Below are positions 13,455-25,798 of a stretch of 64,000 nt of DNA, piece by piece (positions within the stretch are counted from its first letter, which is position 1; every line of letters starts with the position of its first letter). The translations under genes were made by a program, and so were the position numbers. The notes under the pieces were generated by a model. That model ran no database searches. It was not told where the DNA came from and worked only from the letters and a program-made list of their open reading frames with translations. The stretch comes from Argopecten irradians (lineage: Eukaryota > Mollusca > Bivalvia > Pectinida > Pectinidae), in assembly GCF_041381155.1 (NCBI RefSeq), contig NC_091134.1, forward strand, positions 60,295,467 through 60,359,466, given 5' to 3'.

Positions 13455-15166
13455 ATTGACATAATACAACGACTGATAAATAGCATAAGCGTTGACATAA
13501 TACAACGACGGATAAATAATATAAGCATTGACATAATACAACGACGGATAAATAACATTAGCATTGACATAATACAACGACGGATAAATAACATTAGCAT
13601 TGACATAATACAACGACGGATAAATAACATTAGCATTGACATAATACAACGACGGATAAATAACATTAGCATTGACATAATACAACGACGGATAAATAAC
13701 ATTAGCATTGACATAATACAACGACGGATAAATAATATAAGCATTGACATAATACAACGACGGATAAATAACATTAGCATTGACATAATACAACGACGGA
13801 TAAATAACATTAGCATTGACATAATACAACGACGGATAATAACATTAGCTTGACATAATACAACGACGGATAAATAACATTAGCATTGACATAATACAAC
13901 GACGGATAAATAACATAAGCGTTGACATAATACAACGACGGATAAATAACATTAGCATTGACATAATACAACGACGGATAAATAACATAAGCGTTGACAT
14001 AATACAACGACGGATAAATACATTAGCATTGACATAATACAACGACGATAAATAACATAAGCATTGACATAATACAACGACGGATAAATAACATTAGCAT
14101 TGACATAATACAACGACGGATAAATAACATTGACATAATACAACGACGGATAAATAACATTAGCATGACATATAAGACGATAATATAGCGTTGACATAAT
14201 ACAACGACGGATAAATAACATAGCATTGAATAATACAACGACGGATAAATAACATAAGCGTTGACATAATACAACGACGGATAAATAACATAAGCATTGA
14301 CATAATACAACGACGGATAAATAACATAAGCGTTGACATAATACAACGACGGATAAATAACATTAGCATTGACATAATACAACGACGGATAAATAACATT
14401 AGCATTGACATAATACAACGACGGATAAATAACATTAGCATTGACATAATACAACGACGGATAAATAACATAAGCGTTGACATAATACAACGACGGATAA
14501 ATAACATTAGCATTGAGATAATACAACGACGGATAAATAACATAAGCATTGACATAATACAACGACGGATAAATAACATAGCATTGACATAATACAACGA
14601 CGGATAAAAACATACATTGAGCGATAAATAAAGCTGACATAATACAACGACGGATAAATAACATAGCATTGACATAATACAACGACGGATAAATAACATA
14701 AGCATTGACATAATACAACGACGGATAAATAACATAAGCGTTGACATAATACAACGACGGATAAATAACATTAGCATTGACATAATACAACGACGGATAA
14801 ATAACATAAGCGTTGACATAATACAACGACGGATAAATAACATAAGCATTGACATAATACAACGACGGATAAATAACATAAGCGTTGACATAATACAACG
14901 ACGGATAAATAACATAATTGACATAATACAACGACGGATAAATAACATAAGCATTGACATAATACAACGACGGATAAATAACATAAGCATTGACATAATA
15001 CAACGACGGATAAATAACATAAGCATTGACATAATACAACGACGGATAAATAACATAAGCGTTGACATAATACAACGACGGATAAATAACATAAGCGTTG
15101 ACATAATACAACGACGGATAAATAACATTAGCATTGACATAATACAACGACGGATAAATAACATAA
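13455..15166. repeat. 36-bp minisatellite, about 47 copies
   Basis: The unit contains GACATAATACAACGACGG followed by ATAAATAACAT and a variable TAGCATT segment, repeated every 36 bases. Three unit types are visible at the variable segment: TTAGCATT, TAAGCATT and TAAGCGTT. The first dominates the left third and the two TAAGC types dominate the right end. A few copies are broken by small deletions, mainly at 14030-14230 and 14605-14640. Because 36 is a multiple of three and the unit lacks stops in several frames, both strands show long ORFs (up to 385 codons on the minus strand) made only of a 12-residue repeat. I treat these as artefacts of the array. Confidence 0.97.
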
Positions 15167-16188
15167 CCAATATCACGCAATAAGTTGGTTCAAGTTTCAC
15201 AAAAACTTTCAGAAGTTAAGGGAAACATCTTAAATTAATTAACTTTCCTTATCCTCTGTATAACCCTTTCCTGTTGAGAATTTTAGGCCAGTGGATATTG
15301 ATGAAACTTGTCACTGAACATTAAGTAGAAGAATCTCAAATCGTTTTACTGCAACAACTTCGAAAAAAATTATGTGCACATTGCACGTACAGAAAACTGC
15401 CACTCCAGTTACTGTACTACTGGATAGCAGTGGTCGTTTGCTGCATTACTAGAGATCAAAGGTCAATTGTCATACTTGTTGACAGCCTTAGTATTTTAAG
15501 TTGCGTATACATAGCATTTTTTGGTTAAAACCTCATTGAAAGAATAAGATTTTCTTCATTATAGATAATAAAGCTTGTTTCCCGACCTAATTTATAATGT
15601 TGCCTTCCTCATGTTTCTGAATCATAAATAGAATATTGTTAACAGCCAAATGTGTTGCTGGTTATATAAAAAAACTATATACTATATAGATATTTTCTAT
15701 GTCATTGTCCTTGTATCAACGTCGGTCAGTTTAACTATGATGACAATTACTCCAGTTCAGTGCATAAAAGTACACCAGTTTTGTCCGTTAAACTAGTAGT
15801 ACGGACATAAATCATAAAAGTGCAAAGTGTGGCGACATTCTTCACAGAAGCTGTCCCTCTGGGGATAATACAGTCTGGTAACCATGGTTACGTGTTGCGG
15901 ATTTCCGAACGTGTAATCTAAGGATTAAAGTATACCCCGAAACATCATGTAATCGATATAATCTAGATATATACCCATTGGAATGACAAGGAAATTGAAT
16001 TTGTGTGGTGAGAGTACGTTTTCTTACCGAGTTCTGAATGCTGATATATACCCGCTAGTGTGTCTGTCATTTCCAACCTTTGATCCTAATGTTTCCCTCT
16101 ATTTATCTACTAATGTCAACCATTGATAAAAAGGAACAGCATAGCGGAGGTATAATTAGACGCGGAACTAACCGCATGCTACAATGTT
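15167..16188. other. Non-coding spacer, no gene seen
   Basis: Single-copy AT-rich sequence after the 36-bp array. No ORF of interest, RNA gene or repeat was seen. Confidence 0.5.
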
Positions 16189-16428
16189 ATGGAATCTGAT
16201 TTGTCTGAATCTTATACATTGTGTACCATCCTTATTCGTTATTGCCATAGCGATACAGAAGAAACAGTATCATTTATTGAATACTGGCTACGAAATAAAA
16301 CTCAAACAGCGGTACGTTTCATATCATCAACAAAGACGATATGGAGATTCTTCGACATTTGGTGTCTCGTTCTTAAGGATACGAACAGAGCAATTTCGTC
16401 TGCAATGCGTGGATATTTAATTAATTAG
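16189..16428 (+). CDS. Hypothetical 79-codon ORF
   Basis: This ATG-started frame ends at TAG (16426-16428). Its N-terminus is acidic (MESDLSESYTLC), the middle is mixed (DTEETVSFIEYWLRNKTQTA) and the C-terminus is hydrophobic to basic. Composition is protein-like and without simple repeats, but no family is recognised. A second ATG-started frame, opened at 16184, overlaps almost completely in another phase, and frames of this length are expected by chance in 64 kb. No promoter, splice-site or poly(A) support was found. Confidence 0.12.
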   Translation: MESDLSESYTLCTILIRYCHSDTEETVSFIEYWLRNKTQTAVRFISSTKTIWRFFDIWCLVLKDTNRAISSAMRGYLIN

Positions 16429-17011
16429 GAGATTGATTCAATGAATTATTCCTATTTTTAGGAGAATATTGGATTCATGGGAAAAGAAAACCTGGTAAAA
16501 CATTTGTATCATTGATAAGATAATAATAATAACTCTGGAAGATGTTGTTACTTGTTAGTGGTTACTTGTCATAGCTTCATTAATTTGCGTTGCGATTTCG
16601 AACTTCTCTATATCACTGTACAGTGTGGTGTATTGAGGGTGCTTGAAGAACCCATACGATGTATGTTTGTATAGATCCCCAGGGTGAAGAAAAACAGACG
16701 ACAAAATTTCAATTTACAGACTAGTATTAGGTAATATTAACAGACGATAAAAATCTAACAAAATCTTAAATATCTTGTATCTTACCTTTGTATTTTTACT
16801 TCGTAGCCACATGTTTATAAACGTGACATACTTAAACTCCCTAACCACACAGCCTTGACACCTGGACTAGTGTACAGGAGGAAATGTCATATATAACATA
16901 TATTAATAATTGTCAGGATTGCACTTTTTATAAATGAGTTACAAAAAATGTGATATATCGTTGTAAAGGTCGCGTGGGGTGATGTATTGACACAAATAAC
17001 GGAGAACAAGG
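16429..17011. other. Non-coding spacer, no gene seen
   Basis: AT-rich single-copy sequence between the small ORF and the 24-bp minisatellite. Nothing identifiable. Confidence 0.5.
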
Positions 17012-17330
17012 AACTGATGGTGGGACACGAAGGTGGGGTACAAAAGAGGGGCGATGTTGGAGACACAAAAAGGGACGATTGCGGGGCACATAAGTGGGAT
17101 GATTGTGGGACACCAAAGTGGGATGATGGTGGGGCACAAAAGTGGGATGATGGTGCGGCCCAAAAGTGGGATGATGGTGCGGCCCAAAAGAAGGATGATG
17201 GTGCGACCCAAAAGAGGGACAATATTGGGAGGCACAAAATGTGATGATTGGGGCATAAAGCAGGGAAGATGGTGGGGCACAAAAGAGGGACTCGGCGATG
17301 ATGGGATACAAAAAAGGACGATTGTAGCTG
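17012..17330. repeat. 24-bp diverged minisatellite, about 13 copies
   Basis: The unit has the form GGGATGATGGTGCGGCCC plus AAAAGT, about 24 bases. The central copies (17098-17215) are nearly identical and both flanks are diverged. As 24 is a multiple of three, frames on both strands stay open (up to 170 codons on the minus strand, 17399-16887). These repeat an eight-residue pattern and are not credible genes. The G-rich strand is the plus strand, as in the larger 48-bp array about 470 bases downstream, but the units are different. Confidence 0.9.
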
Positions 17331-17799
17331 AATTTTCACAATAAATGATGAAGGTGGGATTATATGATGATTATGTTGTGATAACTTAGCAGTAATCAAA
17401 TGTTCACTGACTATAATATACCTTTGTATGTATGAAACATTTATAAGTCTTTGGGGTGTAATAGGCTTCGAAACAAGAGATGCGATTCATTTATAACCAG
17501 GTTAGGAAGCAAACTAAATCGTTATTATACAGGAGAGGGAGCAAAGACTGGGCAGCGGGATAAAAGCATAACAATGAGGAACAGATTAATCAGAAGAAAG
17601 AAATTTGTATAGAAGGAATATGTAACAACAATGAGAGCGTGTAAATTATACAATTTTAAGGAAAACCGAACCAGGAAATACAAATAGGTAATGACAAAAG
17701 GAGGGAGGCAAGTTGAGAAAAGAAAGACTTAAAAGGAATGGACAATGGATATGAGCAATACAACAACTTAAAAATAAGTGGGATGAAAGTTAACATGAG
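17331..17799. other. Purine-rich spacer between two minisatellites
   Basis: The plus strand is rich in A and G (roughly 17560-17760) and has no repeat unit and no gene. It may be a decayed edge of the neighbouring G-rich arrays, but I could not align it to either unit. Confidence 0.4.
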
Positions 17800-20700
17800 G
17801 ATGGGAGTGGATGAGACGAGGGCGAAGTTTGATGATGTGAGTGTGTGGAGGGGGTGGGTGAGACGAGGGCGAAGTGTGATGATGTGAGTGTGTGGAGGGG
17901 GATGGGTGAGACGAGGGCGAAGTGTGATTGTGTGAGTGTGTGGAGGGGTTTGGTGAGACGAGGGCGAAGTGTGATGATGTGAGTGTGTGGAGGGGGATGG
18001 GTGAGACGAGGGCGAAGTGTGATGATTTGAGTGTGTGGAGGGGGATGGGTGAGACGAGGGCGAAGTGTGATGATGTGAGTGTGTGGAGGGGGATGGGTGA
18101 GACGAGGGCGAAGTGTGATGATGTGAGTGTGTGGAGGGGGATGGGTGAGACGAGGGTGAAGTGTGATGATGTGAGTGTGTGGAGGGGGATGGGTGAGACG
18201 AGGGTGAAGTGTGATGATGTGAGTGTGTGGGAGGGGGATGGGTGAGACGAGGGTGAAGTGTGATGATGTGAGTGTGTGGAGGGGGATTGGTGAGACGAGG
18301 GTGAAGTGTGATGATGTGAGTGTGTGGAGGGGATGGGTGAGGAGGGCGAAGTGTGATGATGTAGTGTGTGGATGGGGATGGGTGAGACGAGGGTGAAGTG
18401 TGATGATGTGAGTGTGTGGAGGGGGATGGGTGAGACGAGGGTGAAGTGTGTGATGATGTGAGTGTGTGGAGGGGATGGGTGAGACGAGGGTGAAGTGTGA
18501 TGATGTGAGTGTGTGGAGGGGGATGGGTGAGACGAGGGCGAAGTGTGATGATGTGAGTGTGTGGAGGGGGATGGGTGAGACGAGGGCGAAGTGTGATGGT
18601 GTGAGTGTGTGGAGGGGTTTGTGAGACGAGAGCGAAGTGTGAAGGTGTGAGTGTGTGGAGGGGATGGGTGAGACGAGGGTGAAGTGTGATGGTGTGAGGT
18701 GTGGAGGAGAGTGGGATGAGACGAGGGCGAAGTGTGATGTGTGAGTGTGTGGAGGGGGTGGGTGAGACGAGGGGATAGTTTGATGGTGTGAGGGTGTGGA
18801 GGAGAGTGGATGAGACGAGGGCGAAGTGTGATGTGTGAGTGTGTGGAGGGGATGGGTAAGACGAGGGCGATGTGTGATGTGTGTGAGTGTGTGGAGGGGG
18901 TGGGTGAGACGAGGGCGAAGTGTGATTGTGTGAGTGTGTGGGGGGGTGGGTGAGACGAGGGCGAAGTGTGATGGTGTGAGTGTGTGGGGAGGAGAGTGGA
19001 TGAGACGAGGGCGAAGTGTGATTGTGTGAGTGTGTGGAGGGGGTGGGTGAGACGAGGGCGAAGTGTGATGGTGTGAGGGTGTGGAGGAGAGTGGATGAGA
19101 CGAGGGCGAAGTGTGTGATTGTGTGAGTGTGTGGAGGGGGTGTGGGTGAGACGAGGGCGAAGTGTGATGGTGTGAGGGTGTGGAGGAGAGTGGATGAGAC
19201 GAGGGCGAAATGTGATGGTGTGAGTGTGTGGATGGGGACGGGTGAGACGAGGGTGTAGTGTGATGGTGTGAGTGTGTGGATGGGGATGGGTGAGACGAGG
19301 GCGAAGTGTTATGATGTGAGTTTGTGGAGGGGTTTGATGAGACGAGGGTGAAGTGTGATGGTGTGAGTGTGTAGATGGGGATGGGTGAGACGAGGGCGAA
19401 GTGTGATAGTGTGAGTATATGGAGGGGGGTGAGTGAGACGAGGGCGAAGTGTGATGGTTTTGAGTGTGTGGAGGGGGTGGGTGAGACGAGGGCGAAGTGT
19501 GATGGTGTGAGTGTGTGGAGGGGTTTGATGAGACAAGGGTGAAGTGTGACGGTGTGAGTGAGTGTGTGGATGGGGTGGGTAAGACGAGGGCGATGTGTAA
19601 TGGTGTGAGTGTGTGGAGGGGGGGTGGGTGAGACGAGGGCGAAGTGTGATTGTGTGAGTGTATGGAGGGGGTGGGTGAGACGAGGGCGAAGTGTGATTGT
19701 GTGAGTGTGTGGAGGAGAGTGGATGAGACGAGGGCGAAGTGTGATTGTGTGAGTGTGTGGAGGGGGTGGGTGAGACGAGGGCGAAGTGTGATGGTGTGAG
19801 GGTGTGGAGGAGAGTGGATGAGACGAGGGCGAAGTGTGATTGTGTGAGTGTGTGGAGGGGTGGGTGAGACGAGGGCGAAGTGTGATGGTTTGAGGGTGTG
19901 GAGGAGAGTGGATGAGACGAGGGCGAAGTGTGATGGTGTGAGTGTGTTGATGGGGATGGGTGAGACGAGGGTGAAGTGTGATGGTGTGAGTGTGTGGATG
20001 GGGATGGGTGAGACGAGGGCGAAGTGTGATAGTGTGAGTATATGGAGGGGGGTGAGTGAGACGAGGGCGAAGTGTGATGGTTTGAGTGTGTGGAGGGGGG
20101 TGGGTGAGACGAGGGCGAAGTGTGACGGTGTGAGTGTGTGGAGGGGTTTCATGAGACGAGGGTGAAGTGTGATGGTGTGAGTGTGTGGATGGGGATGGGT
20201 GAGACGAGGGCGAAGTGTGATGGTTTGAGTGTGTGGAGGGGGGGTGAGACGAGGGCGAAGTGTGATGATGTGAGTGTGTGGAGGGGGATGTATGAGACGA
20301 GGGTGAAGTGTGATGATGTGAGTGTGTGGAGGGGGATGGGTGAGACGAGGGTGAAGTGTGATGATGTGAGTGTGTAGAGGGGATGGGTGAGACGAGGGTG
20401 AAGTGTGATGATGTGAGTGTGTGGAGGGGGATGGGTGAGACGAGGGCGAAGTGTGATGATGTGAGTGTGTGGAGGGGGATGGGTGAGACGAGGGCGAAGT
20501 GTGATGGTGTGAGTGTGTGGAGGGGGATGGGTGAGACGAGGGCGAAGTGTGATGATGTCAGTGTGTGGAGGAGGATGGGTGAGACGAGGGTGAAGTGTGA
20601 TGATGTGAGTGTGTTGAGGGGGATGGGTGAGACGAGGGTGAAGTGTGATGATGTGAGTGTGTGGAGAGGGATGGGTTGAGACGAGGGTGAAGTGTGATGA

Positions 20701-23700
20701 TGTGAGTGTGTGGAGGGGGATGGGTGAGACGAGGGCGAAGTGTGATGATGTGAGTGTGTGGAGGGGGATGGGTGAGACGAGGGCGAAGTGTGATGGTGTG
20801 AGTGTGTGGAGGGGTTTGATGAGACGAGGGCGAAGTGTGAAGGTGTGAGTGTGTGGATGGGGATGGGTGAGACGAGGGTGATGTGTGATGGTGTGAGGAT
20901 GTGGAGGAGAGTGGATGAGACGAGGGCGAAGTGTGATGTGTGTGAGTGTGTGGAGGGGGTGGGTGAGACGAGGGAATAGTTTGATGGTGTGAGGGTGTGG
21001 AGGAGAGTGGATGAGACGAGGGCGAAGTGTGATTGTGTGAGTGTGTGGAGGGGATGGGTAAGACGAGGACGATGTGTGATGGTGTGAGTGTGTGGAGGGG
21101 GGTGGGTGAGACGAGGGCGAAGTGTGATTGTGTGAGTGTGTGGGGGGGTGGGTGAGACGAGGGCGAAGTGTGATTATGTGAGTGTGTGGAGGAGAGTGGA
21201 TGAGACGAGGGCGAAGTGTGATTGTGTGAGTGTGTGGAGGGGGTGGGTGAGACGAGGGCGAAGTGTGATGGTGTGAGGGTGTGGAGGAGAGTGGATGAGA
21301 CGAGGGCGAAGTGTGATTGTGTGAGTGTGTGGAGGGGGTGGGTGAGACGAGGGCGAAGTGTGATGGGTGTGAGGGTGTGGAGGAGAGTGGATGAGACGAG
21401 GGCGAAGTGTGATGGTGTGAGTGTGTGGATGGGGACGGGTGAGACGAGGTGTGTAGTGTGATGGTGTGAGTGTGTGGATGGGGATGGGTGAGACGAGGGC
21501 GAAGTGTTATGATGTGAGTTTGTGGAGGGGTTTGATGAGACGAGGGTGAAGTGTGATGGTGTGAGTGTGTAGATGGGGATGGGTGAGACGAGGGCGAAGT
21601 GTGATAGTGTGAGTATATGGAGGGGGGTGAGTGAGACGAGGGCGAAGTGTGATGGTTTTGAGTGTGTGGAGGGGGGTGGGTGAAACGAGGGCGAAGTGTG
21701 ATGGTGTGAGTGTGTGGAGGGGTTTGATGAGACAAGGGTGAAGTGTGACGGTGTGAGTGTGTGGATGGGGTGGGTAAGACGAGGGCGATGTGTGATGGTG
21801 TGAGTGTGTGGAGGGGGATGGGTGAGACGAGGGCGAAGTGTGATGGTGTGAGTGTGTGGAGGGGTTGGGTGAGACGAGGGCGAAGTGTGATGGTGTGAGT
21901 GTGTGGAGGAGAGTGGATGAGACGAGGGCGAAGTGTGATTGTGTGAGTGTGTGGAGGGGTCTAATGAGACGAGGGCGAAGTGTGATGGTGTGAGGGTGTG
22001 GAGGAGAGTGGATGAGACGAGGGCGAAGTGTGATTGTGTGAGTGTGTGGAGGGGTGGGTGAGACGAGGGCGAAGTGTGATGGTTTGAGGGTGTGGAGGAG
22101 AGTGGATGAGACGAGGGCGAAGTGTGATGGTGTGAGTGTGTTGATGGGGATGGGTGAGACGAGGGTGAAGTGTGATGGTGTGAGTGTGTGGATGGGGGGA
22201 TGGGTGAGACGAGGGCGAAGTGTGATAGTGTGAGTATATGGAGGGGGGTGAGTGAGACGAGGGCGAAGTGTGATGGTTTGAGTGTGTGGAGGGGGGTGGG
22301 TGAGACGAGGGCGAAGTGTGACGGTGTGAGTGTGTGGAGGGGTTTGATGAGACGAGGGTGAAGTGTGATGGTGTGAGTGTGTGGATGGGGATGGGTGAGA
22401 CGAGGGCGAAGTGTGATGGTTTGAGTGTGTGGAGGGGGGGGGGTGAGACGAGGGCGAAGTGTGTGATGATGTGAGTGTGTGGAGGGGGATGTGTGAGACG
22501 AGGGTGAAGTGTGATGATGTGAGTGTGTGGAGGGGATGGGTGAGACGAGGGTGAAGTGTGATGATGTGAGTGTGTGGAGGGGAGGGGATGGGTGAGACGA
22601 GGGTGAAGTGTGATGATGTGAGTGTGTGGAGGGGGATGGGTGAGACGAGGGTGAAGTGTGATGATGTGAGTGTGTGGAGGGGTTTGATGAGACGAGGGTG
22701 AAGTGTGATGGTGTGAGTGTGTGGATGGGGATGGGTGAGACGAGGGCGAAGTGTGATGGTGTGAGGGTGTGGATGGGGGATGGGTGAGACGAGGGTGAAG
22801 TGTGATGATGTGAGTGTGTGGAGGGGGATGGGTGAGACGAGGGCGAAGTGTGATGGTTGAGTGTGTGGATGGGGGATTGGTGAGACGAGGGTGAAGTGTG
22901 ATGATGTGAGTGTGTGGAGGGGGATGGGTGAGACGAGGGCGAAGTGTGATGGTGTGAGTGTGTGGATGGGGGATTGGTGAGACGAGGGCGAAGTGTGATG
23001 GTGTGAGTGTGTGGAGGGGGATGGGTGAGACGAGGGCGAAGTGTGATGGTGTGAGTGCGTGGAGGGGTTTGATGAGACGAGGGCGAAGTGTGAAGGTGTG
23101 AGTGTGTGGATGGGGATGGGTGAGACGAGGGTGATGTGTGATGGTGTGAGGATGTGGAGGAGAGTGGATGAGACGAGGGCGAAGTGTGATTGTGTGAGTG
23201 TGTGGAGGGGGTGGGTGAGACGAGGGAATAGTTTGATGGTGTGAGGGTGTGGAGGAGAGTGGATGAGACGAGGGCGAAGTGTGATTGTGTGAGTGTGTGG
23301 AGGGGATGGGTAAGACGAGGACGATGTGTGATGGTGTGAGTGTGTGGAGGGGGTGGGTGAGACGAGGGCGAAGTGTGATTGTGTGAGTGTGTGGAGGGGG
23401 TGGGTGAGACGAGGGCGAAGTGTGATGGTGTGAGTGTGTGGAGGGGTTGGATGAGACGAGGGCGAAGTGTGATGGTGTGAGTGTGTGGAGGGGATGGGTG
23501 AGACGAGGGCGAAGTGTGATGGTGTGAGGGTGTGGAGGAGAGTGGATGAGACGAGGGCGAAGTGTGATTGTGTGAGTGTGTGGAGGGGGATGGGTGAGAC
23601 GAGGGCGAAGTGTGATGGTGTGAGTGTGTGGATGGGGATGGGTGAGACGAGGGCGAAGTGTGATGGTGTGAGTGTGTGGATGGGGATTGATGAGACAAGG

Positions 23701-25798
23701 GTGAAGTGTGATGGTGTGAGTGTGTGGATGGGGATGGGTGAGACGAGGGCGAAGTGTTATGATGTGAGTTTGTGGAGGGGTTTGATGAGACGAGGGTGAA
23801 GTGTGATGGTGTGAGTGTGTAGATGGGGATGGGTGAGACGAGGGCGAAGTGTGATAGTGTGAGTATATGGAGGGGGGTGAGTGAGACGAGGGCGAAGTGT
23901 GATGGTTTTGAGTGTGTGGAGGGGGGTGGGTGAGACGAGGGCGAAGTGTGATGGTGTGAGTGTGTGGAGGGGTTTGATGAGACGAAGGGTGAAGTGTGAC
24001 GGTGTGGTGTGTGTGTGGATGGGGTGGGTAAGACGAGGGCGAATGTGTAATGGTGTGAGTGTGTGGAGGGGGGTGGGTGAGACGAGGGCGAAGTGTGATT
24101 GTGTGAGTGTATGTGGAGGGGGTGGGTGAGACGAGGGCGAAGTGTGATTGTGTGAGTGTGTGGAGGGGGATGGGTGAGACGAGGGCGAAGTGTGATGGTG
24201 TGAGTGTGTGGATGGGGATGGGTGAGACGAGGGCGAAGTGTGATGGTGTGAGGGTGTGGAGGAGAGTGGATGAGACGAGGGCGAAGTGTGATGGTGTGAG
24301 TGTGTGGAGGGGGATGGGTGAGACGAGGGCGAAGTGTGATGGTGTGAGTGTGTGGAGGGAGATGGGTGAGACGAGGGCGAAGTGTGATAGTGTGAGTATA
24401 TGGAGGCGATGAGTGAGACGAGGGCGAAGTGTGATGGTTTGAGTGTGTGGAGGGGGGTGGGTGAGACGAGGGCGAAGTGTGATGGTGTGAGTGTGTGGAG
24501 GGGTTTGATGAGACGAGGGCGAAGTGTGATGGTGTGAGTGTGTGGAGGGGGATTGGTGAGACGAGGGCGAAGTGTGATAGTGTGAGTATATGGAGGGGGA
24601 TGAGTGAGACGAGGGCGAAGTGTGATGGTTTGAGTGTGTGGAGGGGGGTTGGTGAGACGAGGGCGAAGTGTGATGGTGTGAGTGTGTGGAGGGGGATGGG
24701 TGAGACGAGGGCGAAGTGTGATAGTGTGAGTATATGGAGGGGGATGAGTGAGACGAGGGCGAAGTGTGATGGTGTGAGGGTGTGGAGGAGAGTGGATGAG
24801 ACGAGGGCGAAGTGTGATTGTGTGAGTGTGTGGAGGGGGTGGGTGAGACGAGGGCGAAGTGTGATGGTGTGAGTGTGTGGAGGGGTTTGGTGAGACGAGG
24901 GCGAAGTGTGATGGTGTGAGTGTGTGGAGGGGGATGGGTGAGACGAGGGCGAAGTGTGATGGTGTGAGTGTGTGGAGGGGTTTGATGAGACGAGGGCGAT
25001 GTGTGATGGTGTGAGTACGTGGAGGAGAATGGGTGAGACGAGGGCGAAGTGTGATAGTGTGAGTATATGGAGGGGGATGAGGTGAGACGAGGGCGAAGTG
25101 TGTGATGGTGTGAGGGTGTGGAGGAGAGTGGATGAGTCGAGGGCGAAGTGTGATTGTGTGAGTGTGTGGAGGGGTTTGATGAGACGAGGGCGAAGTGTGA
25201 TGGTGTGAGTGTGTGGAGGGGTTGGGTGAGACGAGGGCGAAGTGTGATGGTGTGAGTGGGTGGAGGGGGATGGGTGAGAGACGAGGGCGAAGTGTGATAG
25301 TGTGAGTATATGGAGGGGGATGAGTGAGACGAGGACGAAGTGTGATGGTGTGAGGGTGTGGAAGAGAGTGGATGAGTCGAGGGCGAAGTGTGATTGTGTG
25401 AGTGTGTGGAGGGGTTGGATGAGACGAGGGCGATGTGTGATGGTGTGAGTGTGTGGAGGGGGATTGGGTGAGACGAGGGCGAAGTGTGATAGTGTGAGTA
25501 TATGGAGGGGGATGAGTGAGACGAGGGTGAAGTGTGATGGTGTGAGTGTGTGGAGGAGAGTGGATGAGTCGAGGGCGAAGTGTGATTGTGTGAGTGTGTG
25601 GAGGGGGATGGGTGAGACGAGGGCGAAGTGTGATGGTGTGAGTGTGTGGAGGGGTTTGATGAGACGAGGGCGATGTGTGATGGTGTGAGTGTATGGAGGG
25701 GGATGGGTGAGACGAGGGCGAAGTGTGATGGTGTGAGGGTGTGGAGGAGAGTGGATGAGTCGAGGGCGAAGTGTGATTGTGTGAGTGTGTGGAGGAGG
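17800..25798. repeat. 48-bp satellite array, about 165 copies, with about 2.2-kb higher-order repeat
   Basis: Each unit has GAGACGAGGG(C/T)GAAG, then TGTGATGATG or TGTGATGGTG, then TGAGTGTGTGGAGG and a variable junction (GGGATGGGT, GGTTTGAT, AGAGTGGAT or GGGGTGAGT). The plus strand is almost free of C (about two per unit). Rare variants recur at a long period: GAATAGTTTGATGG or its close form near 18773, 20972 and 23226; TGAAGGTGTGAG at about 18640, 20838 and 23091; AGTGTTATGATG at about 19305, 21503 and 23753. These show a larger unit of about 2198 then 2253 bases. The right end has a local 4- to 5-unit order marked by GATGAGTCGAGG at 25131, 25371, 25563 and 25754. Because 48 is a multiple of three, huge ORFs arise (794, 1046 and 1309 codons on the minus strand); they only repeat a 16-residue Ser/Thr/Pro/His-rich pattern and lack any domain, so I do not call them genes. 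Confidence 0.98.

Noticed and set aside
13455..15166. Regular repeats considered as a CRISPR array
   Set aside because: There are no unique spacers: the whole 36-bp period is repeated, and the genome is eukaryotic. The same holds for the other arrays.
13455..15166. TTGACA/TATAAT-like words in the 36-bp unit as bacterial promoters
   Set aside because: Chance resemblance in AT-rich repeat of a eukaryotic genome.
14023..15200. 385- and 346-codon minus-strand ORFs
   Set aside because: Repeat shadows of the 36-bp minisatellite; the peptide period is 12 residues and several frames on both strands are open together.
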